This document shows positions 58,994 to 64,000 of a stretch of 64,000 nt of DNA, piece by piece (within the stretch, counting starts at the first letter, position 1; every line of letters starts with the position of its first letter). The notes under the pieces are model-generated. The model searched no databases. It was given only the letters and a program-made list of their open reading frames with translations, and had not been told where the DNA came from. The translations under genes were made by a program, and so were the position numbers. This DNA is from Clostridia bacterium (lineage in GTDB: Bacteria > Bacillota > Clostridia > Oscillospirales > CAG-272), in contig JAFTPV010000014.1 of NCBI GenBank assembly GCA_017463125.1, positions 62,001 through 126,000 on the forward strand, read 5' to 3'.

Positions 58994-59926
58994 ATGGAAG
59001 AACTCTATACTGTAAAATTATCAAAGGTAATAAATGAATTTTCTCTTGAAACCATTTATCTTAACGACCTGCCCGAGAACATCGAGATATCCTGCTCGCG
59101 CATAAACAGACCGGGTCTTCAGATGGTTGGATTTTACGACCATTACGAGCCGATACGCCTTCAGATAATAGGCAAGGTTGAGCATCTCTATCTTGAGAGC
59201 CTCGACCCCGAGCAGAGAGGAGAGAGGCTTGATGACTTTTTCCGCTCAAGGCCGATAGGCGTTATATATACGACCTCACTGCCGGTATCCGACGAGGTGG
59301 TAAGCCTTGCAGAAAAGTACGGAGTTCCGCTTATGAGAACGTCAAAGTCCTCCTCTGATTTTATGGCGGCTATCATTGCCTTTCTTAACGTTGAACTCGG
59401 TCCGAGGATCACCCGTCACGGCGTTCTCGTCGAGGTTTACGGCGAGGGTATCCTTCTTCTCGGTGACTCAGGAGTAGGAAAAAGCGAGACGGCAATAGAG
59501 CTTCTTAAACGTGGCCACCGCCTTATCGCTGATGATGCCGTTGAGATAAAGAGGGTTTCCGCAACCACGCTTGTCGGCAGAGCCCCTGAGATAATACGTC
59601 ATTACGTTGAGCTTCGAGGTATAGGAATCGTTGACGTGCGCCGTCTTTTCGGTATGGGTGCGGTTAAGGAAACCGAGAAGATTGACCTGGTAATAAATCT
59701 CGAAACATGGCAGGACGGCAAGATGTACGACCGCCTTGGCCTTGACGAGCAAAAGACAAATATACTCGGCATTGACGTACCCAGCATAGTCCTTCCCGTA
59801 TGTCCCGGCCGTAACCTCTCGGTAGTTATAGAGGTTGCCGCTATGAATAATCGCCAGAAACGCATGGGTTATAACACCGCAGAGGAGTTTAATAAACGCC
59901 TTATGGAATCTATGGGAGCGGTATAA
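58994..59926 (+). CDS. hprK: HPr kinase/phosphorylase
   Basis: Phosphorylates HPr on Ser46 and reverses it, the sensor of carbon catabolite repression in Firmicutes. 310 residues. Walker A GDSGVGKS is at 157-164, and the HprK signature LRGIGIVDV at 207-215. The N-terminal half matches the regulatory domain. It needs an HPr and CcpA encoded elsewhere. Start follows AGGAAG. No lgt follows it, unlike in Bacillus. Confidence 0.97.
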   Translation: MEELYTVKLSKVINEFSLETIYLNDLPENIEISCSRINRPGLQMVGFYDHYEPIRLQIIGKVEHLYLESLDPEQRGERLDDFFRSRPIGVIYTTSLPVSDEVVSLAEKYGVPLMRTSKSSSDFMAAIIAFLNVELGPRITRHGVLVEVYGEGILLLGDSGVGKSETAIELLKRGHRLIADDAVEIKRVSATTLVGRAPEIIRHYVELRGIGIVDVRRLFGMGAVKETEKIDLVINLETWQDGKMYDRLGLDEQKTNILGIDVPSIVLPVCPGRNLSVVIEVAAMNNRQKRMGYNTAEEFNKRLMESMGAV

Positions 59927-59988
59927 TGTAATAAAAATTGGCATCAATAGAAAAGTTATCGAAAAATTTTCTAATTTTGGCAGATGTA

Positions 59989-60017
59989 TTCAAATTTGAA
60001 AACGCTTGTGATATAAT
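59989..60017 (+). promoter_or_regulatory. Promoter of the third toroid gene
   Basis: TTCAAA-N17-TATAAT, 45 bases ahead of the start codon. Confidence 0.65.
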
Positions 60018-60061
60018 TGGAACACATTATATTTACAAGGCATCTTCGCAAAGGAGAAAAA

Positions 60062-61261
60062 ATGAAAACGCTATTTCTTGATGTTGAAAAAATAAAAAAT
60101 ACTCACGGTACAGCAGTTGCAAGAGCCGCCGAGGAGCTGCAAAGCCTTTATACCGACGGCATATATAGATGGTATGCGAGCCTTTGGGACAAGGATATCG
60201 GCGGATTTTATTACTCGGAATCCGCAAGAGATAACGATGGCTTCCTGCCGGATATTGAAAGCACGGCACAGCTTCTCGGTTACGTTGAGGAGCTTAGAAT
60301 TTGTAATACGCTCCTAGAGCTTCCTGAGTCAATGAAGAGAAAGCTTATAAAATTCATTCAGGGGCTTCAGGATAAGGACGACGGTTACTTTTACCACCCG
60401 CAATGGGGAAAGGGCGTCAACGAATCCCGAAAGGCAAGGGATATGAACAATGCGGTAAACACTCTTAAAAAGCTCGGTGCCGCACCGCTTTATCCAACCG
60501 CTATTGAGAGAATAGAAAGAGCGGCAAAGGTCAGCGGCTTAAAGGACGTGAGCTCGACAGTACCGGAGTTTCTTCGCTCGGCAGAGGCGCTCTCCAAATA
60601 TCTTAAGTCCTTTAATATAAATGAAAACTCATATTCGGCAGGACACAAAACAACGTCCATTTCCACGCAGATAAAGGCGGCGGGTCTTTCAGATGTATGC
60701 GGCGAGTTTTTAGATTCAACACAGTACGAGAATGGACTTTGGGAGCCTGAGCTTACTTACAGGTCGGCAAACGGTCTTATGAAAATAAGCTGTGCATACG
60801 CTACGCTCAAAAGACCTTTCCCGAATCTTCAGAGAGCATTTAATTCTGCTGTGGATATTGCGGTCGGTGGCATTCCGGTCGAGGCAATAGTGGACGTATT
60901 TAATCCGCCGTACGTTCTTTTGAACCTTCTAGAAAATATGCTTCTTACAGGAGATCTTGAAAATTATAATGCCGCAAAGGCGGCTCTTCGCGATAGGGCA
61001 GAGGAGCTTTTGCTTGCAACGAAACGCAAGGTTGAGGTCTTCTTAAAGCCTAACGGCTCGTTCTCATATCTGCCGAAGGCGTCCTGTCCCACATCGCAGG
61101 GCTGCAGAGCATCGCTCGGTGTTAATGAAGGCGATGTAAACGGAACGTCGCTGGGCCTTGGTTCAAGAAAGAGAACTCTCCGTATTCTTGACATAGACCC
61201 TTCGGGGTGCTGTAACGAAAGGGATAGAGCAGTATTTTTTGCCCTTCTCGGTGAATCTTAA
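60062..61261 (+). CDS. Alpha/alpha-toroid protein, third paralogue
   Basis: 399 residues, cytoplasmic. Shares with the 43938 protein and the giant lipoprotein the blocks YRWYASLWDKDIGGFYYSES, FLPDIESTAQLLGY, DGYFYHPQWGKG, ENGLWEPELTY and FLKPNGSFSYL. The RRGRD block is changed to SRKARDM. It stands outside the surface locus on the other strand, between hprK and a spore gene, with its own promoter and terminator. This suggests an independent function. The start at 60062 follows AAAGGAG. Confidence 0.72.
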   Translation: MKTLFLDVEKIKNTHGTAVARAAEELQSLYTDGIYRWYASLWDKDIGGFYYSESARDNDGFLPDIESTAQLLGYVEELRICNTLLELPESMKRKLIKFIQGLQDKDDGYFYHPQWGKGVNESRKARDMNNAVNTLKKLGAAPLYPTAIERIERAAKVSGLKDVSSTVPEFLRSAEALSKYLKSFNINENSYSAGHKTTSISTQIKAAGLSDVCGEFLDSTQYENGLWEPELTYRSANGLMKISCAYATLKRPFPNLQRAFNSAVDIAVGGIPVEAIVDVFNPPYVLLNLLENMLLTGDLENYNAAKAALRDRAEELLLATKRKVEVFLKPNGSFSYLPKASCPTSQGCRASLGVNEGDVNGTSLGLGSRKRTLRILDIDPSGCCNERDRAVFFALLGES

Positions 61262-61286
61262 AAAGTATTGATACATAATAAACGTA

Positions 61287-61316
61287 AAAGGCGGCTTGAA
61301 AAACAGCCGCCTTTGT
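61287..61316 (+). terminator. Terminator of the third toroid gene
   Basis: AGGCGGCT (61289-61296) pairs with AGCCGCCT (61305-61312), followed by TTG. Confidence 0.75.
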
Positions 61317-61375
61317 CATAAACAGCCGTCCTCACACATAAAGTGAAATGAATATTTATGAAGGTGAGGCTGATT

Positions 61376-62938
61376 ATGAATTATAAAACAAGTACGGAAT
61401 TTACAAAAAGAGAAAGAATCGGTGACGTTTACACCGATACTGCCGCAGACTATTCGTTGCCCGATTATTGCACAGACGTGAGGAGGATCCTTTTCACAAA
61501 GGCCGACGTTCTCCCGTCAGGCAAATTTGAGACGGGTGAGAGCGTAGAATTTTCAGGCATTGTAAGCTACACGGTGGTTTACGTTGATGCTGAGAACCAA
61601 ATTGGCGAGGCAAGCTTCAGCTCGGATTACGATTTCGCCGTAAAATGCGATGCACAGACATTTTGTGCCTCGACGGCAAAGACGAGTGTTTCGGGATATT
61701 CTCTTAAGCTTTTAGGCCCTCGTAAGATCTCGGCAAAGGCAGCGCTTGTGTCAAAGGTGGAGCTTGCAAAAAAAGAAACTGTTGAAGTTTCCGGTGATGC
61801 TTTTGAGAAGGAGGAGCATCCGGAGGTGAAAATGTCCTGCGTCGGAATTCAGAGTATGGCATTGTCCGAGGTGGCAGACAGAGAATATGCCGAGCAGCTC
61901 TTGCACATTGACGGAGTCGCCGCAGATGAGGTCAGTGTAGTTTATACCGACAGCGAGTGCAGAGTGGATTCTTGCGAGGTCTCGGACGGTGAGCTGTCAA
62001 TGAAGGGTGAGATCCTCGTGCGCGCTCTCGTTAACAGAGCCGAGGATGCAATGTTTGTCACAGAGGGACGGCTGAAATTTGATGAGAGTATTCCATCAGG
62101 AATGCTGACAAATGGAATGGTTTTGAGTCCGAATGTAAATATTAGTTCGCAAAAATGCACGTTATCTCCTGATGAAAACGGTGTTTCTGTGGTTGTAAAT
62201 CTTATCGCGGAATTTTCTGCTATGGGCGTTGAAAATCAAAAGATAAGCGTTATAACCGATGCGTATATGAAGAGCCAGGAGAGCGAGAACAGCTTTGACT
62301 CCTTCAGATACTCGGAGCTTGCTGATTTTGTAAAGGATAGGTTTGAGCACGTTGACACCGTTACTAAAGAGGAGCTTGATGCTGAAGGAATAAGAGAGGC
62401 TATTTGCCTTGATGCTTCTGTTAAGCTCGAGAGTGCTGAAATAGAGGGCGACGCGGTAAAAATGACAGGACAGATAAAGTATAGCGGAATTTTAAGCGGT
62501 GTTGACGAAAATGCTAAAATTTTCTATCACCCCTTCAAGCACACAAGCCAATTTGAACAGAATGTAAATATTAATTGTCAAAATAATGGCGGTTTGAAGG
62601 CTGATATTGATCTTACCGTAGGCGGATTTAAGGCGAGTGTTGACTCTTCCGGCCTTCGCCTTTGCTCAAATATATCTGCGGCTGTTACAGTCAGCGAGGA
62701 AAAAGAGCTGTCAAGGCTTGTGAAATCCACGCTCGTGCCGGATACTGAGATATCGGCTAATATGGCTAAAATAGTCGTTTATTATCCTGAGGACGGAGAG
62801 TCGCTGTTTGATATAGCAAAGAAATTCCACACCACAGTAGAAAAGGTTGCTATGGACAATTCTATTTCGGTAAAAACAGCTTTAAGCGACGGTGAACCAA
62901 CTGTTAGCGGAGTTAAGAAGCTACTCATTCTTAATTAA
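61376..62938 (+). CDS. SipL-like SPOCS (DUF3794) and LysM spore protein
   Basis: 520 residues. Three DUF3794/SPOCS-type beta domains; the first begins with VYTDTAADYSLPDYCTDVRR and VEFSGIVSYTVVYVDAENQI, and a repeat is seen at ADEVSVVYTDSECRVDSCEV. A C-terminal LysM (VYYPEDGESLFDIAKKFHTT) follows. The plan matches SipL, the Clostridioides coat morphogenetic partner of SpoIVA. It probably acts at the forespore surface. The start at 61376 follows GGTGAGG. No sporulation promoter was placed with confidence. Confidence 0.82.
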   Translation: MNYKTSTEFTKRERIGDVYTDTAADYSLPDYCTDVRRILFTKADVLPSGKFETGESVEFSGIVSYTVVYVDAENQIGEASFSSDYDFAVKCDAQTFCASTAKTSVSGYSLKLLGPRKISAKAALVSKVELAKKETVEVSGDAFEKEEHPEVKMSCVGIQSMALSEVADREYAEQLLHIDGVAADEVSVVYTDSECRVDSCEVSDGELSMKGEILVRALVNRAEDAMFVTEGRLKFDESIPSGMLTNGMVLSPNVNISSQKCTLSPDENGVSVVVNLIAEFSAMGVENQKISVITDAYMKSQESENSFDSFRYSELADFVKDRFEHVDTVTKEELDAEGIREAICLDASVKLESAEIEGDAVKMTGQIKYSGILSGVDENAKIFYHPFKHTSQFEQNVNINCQNNGGLKADIDLTVGGFKASVDSSGLRLCSNISAAVTVSEEKELSRLVKSTLVPDTEISANMAKIVVYYPEDGESLFDIAKKFHTTVEKVAMDNSISVKTALSDGEPTVSGVKKLLILN

Positions 62939-62949
62939 TAATGTCGTCC

Positions 62950-62985
62950 AAAAAAGACTGCCCGGCTTTTATCGGGCAGTCTCTA
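62950..62985. terminator. Hairpin after the SipL-like gene
   Basis: AGACTGCCCG (62955-62964) pairs with CGGGCAGTCT (62973-62982). The plus-strand tail is poor in T (CTAAAA) while the minus strand has six T, so it may end transcription weakly on the plus strand. Confidence 0.65.
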
Positions 62986-63092
62986 AAAGGCGTAAAACGA
63001 AACCATTCCTCCGAAAAAGTGCGCCTTTTATGTATTTATTTTTACCGACATAATGATAAATATTCCTATTGCATGGCAATAATAAAAATAAC

Positions 63093-63121
63093 TTGACAAA
63101 GCATAAAATATATGATATACT
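63093..63121 (+). promoter_or_regulatory. Consensus promoter of the mntP leader
   Basis: TTGACA-N17-TATACT. Confidence 0.9.
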
Positions 63122-63132
63122 ATAAACGCGAA

Positions 63133-63282
63133 ATGAGGGAGTAGTGTGCGCCGCTTTGCGTAGTAAGTCAACATACTGACCGCTCGGTCTGGCTTGCTTT
63201 AATTCACGAGACTCATGTACTGCACGTCTTTTGGCTGTACATGGGATTTTTTCTTTGGTATAGCCTTGGGCTATACTTTTTT
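63133..63282 (+). promoter_or_regulatory. yybP-ykoY manganese riboswitch with terminator/antiterminator platform
   Basis: The aptamer runs from ATGAGGGAGTAG (63133) to CACGAGACTCAT (63216). It has the family's conserved GGGAGTAG, AGTCAACATACTGACC and CGAGACT blocks, and P1 pairs ATGAG (63133-63137) with CTCAT (63212-63216). Downstream, CATGTAC (63214-63220) can pair with GTACATG (63237-63243), and GTATAGCC (63258-63265) with GGCTATAC (63269-63276) followed by TTTTTT, an intrinsic terminator. GGCTGTAC (63233-63240) can instead pair with GTATAGCC. Manganese would favour P1 and so readthrough into mntP. Confidence 0.92.
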
Positions 63283-63314
63283 ATTTTTAATAATATTTTT
63301 TCCTGGAGGCTTGT

Positions 63315-63911
63315 ATGTTTGATTTCTTGTTTTTCTTTAACAGCGCACTGCTCGGTGTAGGACTTGCTATGGACGCCTTTTCCGTATCTTTGGCAAACGG
63401 TCTTGGTGAGCCTTGTATGAAAAAAAGAAAAATGGTTGGGATTGCCGGAGTTTTTGCATTTTTTCAGGCAATGATGCCGCTTATCGGCTGGTTTCTCGTT
63501 CACAACGCTGCGAAAATGTTCTCTGAATTTGAAAAATTCATACCCTGGATAGCCCTTTTGCTTCTCGGTTACATTGGTGGTAAGATGCTCTTTGACGGCG
63601 TTATAGAACTTAAAAATCCTACAGAGGACGATTGCGAATGCCGGAAAAAACTTGGTATTACAACCCTTATAGTTCAGGGGATTGCAACGTCTATAGATGC
63701 GCTTTCTGTCGGATTTACTATTGCAAATTACGATACTATGATGGCGCTTGTCACGGCGTTTATTATCGCCCTTGTGACCTTTGTGATATGCTATTTCGGT
63801 ATAATTTTGGGCAAGACGTTTGGTACGGCGCTGAAAGGGAAATCTGCGATATTTGGCGGTGTTATTCTAATCGTTATCGGTATAGAAATTTTTGTTACGT
63901 CGCTGGTTTGA
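63315..63911 (+). CDS. mntP: Manganese efflux pump MntP
   Basis: 198 residues with six membrane helices in two repeats. It exports Mn2+ from the cytoplasm. The repeated acidic motifs are LAMDAFSVSLANG and TSIDALSVGF. It is the normal size for the family (DUF204/YebN). The ATG follows TGGAGG. It lies directly behind the manganese riboswitch, so both annotations support each other. Confidence 0.96.
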   Translation: MFDFLFFFNSALLGVGLAMDAFSVSLANGLGEPCMKKRKMVGIAGVFAFFQAMMPLIGWFLVHNAAKMFSEFEKFIPWIALLLLGYIGGKMLFDGVIELKNPTEDDCECRKKLGITTLIVQGIATSIDALSVGFTIANYDTMMALVTAFIIALVTFVICYFGIILGKTFGTALKGKSAIFGGVILIVIGIEIFVTSLV

Positions 63912-63948
63912 TTAAGCCATATATTCGCCTAAACGCTTATAAAAATAA

Positions 63949-63995
63949 AACGCTAGCACCTGTTATTTTTAACGGTATGTGACGGCGTTTTTTTC
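63949..63995 (+). terminator. Terminator of mntP
   Basis: AACGC (63949-63953) pairs with GCGTT (63985-63989). Inside it CAC/GTG and CTGTTA/TAACGG also pair, and eight T or so follow. Confidence 0.7.
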
Positions 63996-64000
63996 TTTTT

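Overview
The window looks like chromosomal DNA of a spore-forming Firmicute of the class Clostridia, probably from the gut. The evidence is a complete spoIIAA-spoIIAB-sigF operon, a SipL-like SPOCS/LysM spore protein, CIRCE-controlled groES-groEL, HPr kinase, near-consensus sigma-A promoters (TTGACA-N17-TATAAT) and AGGAGG ribosome sites throughout. I see no rRNA, tRNA, CRISPR array, transposase or integrase. Genus cannot be read from the sequence.

Layout. 0-13.8 kb is ordinary chromosome: a CPA2-type antiporter, an FAD oxidoreductase, four tandem small membrane proteins (three of which look like paralogues), a MATE exporter, dapA, queA, serC-serA, a YitT-type membrane protein and a glycosidase-like protein. 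13.8-14.8 kb holds no convincing gene but is dense in repeats and hairpins. 14.8-22.7 kb holds a DUF308 protein, typA, a self-cleaving-type XRE/S24 repressor divergent from two small genes, then the sporulation sigma-F operon and groESL. 22.7-27.5 kb is an accessory stretch: an AT-rich gene pair, two miniature XRE regulator modules with well-defined operator sets, and an XPD/DinG-like helicase between them.

27.5-38.1 kb is a compact minus-strand phage structural module: terminase small and large subunits, portal, major capsid, connector, tail-nozzle-like protein with a BspA-type leucine-rich insert, and five small proteins. There is no integrase, replication gene, tape measure or endolysin, so it is either a remnant or a domesticated particle-forming unit.

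38.4-56.8 kb is an 18-kb minus-strand surface/sugar locus, read in this order: an HTH-sugar kinase fusion, murQ, a GNAT acetyltransferase, a giant (about 2,720-residue) lipoprotein, a toroid-domain protein, a 47-residue peptide with a DVIATSG motif, a secreted protein, a GH39-like glycosidase and a DUF4838 glycosidase-like protein. Two tandem terminators end the locus. The N-terminal domain of the giant protein, the protein next to it and a third protein at 60.1 kb are paralogues of one another. 57-64 kb returns to core genes: a PrsA/SurA-like lipoprotein, hprK, the third toroid paralogue, a SipL-like spore protein and a manganese (yybP-ykoY) riboswitch ahead of mntP.

The best candidates for something undescribed are: (1) the 530-bp XRE/47-residue hydrophobic peptide module at 26.96-27.50 kb; (2) the XRE module at 24.1-24.5 kb, with three matching operators and a divergent promoter that drives no ORF; (3) the giant lipoprotein and its toroid paralogues with the DVIATSG peptide; and (4) the integrase-less capsid module. 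All calls come from reading the sequence by eye; no database search was run.
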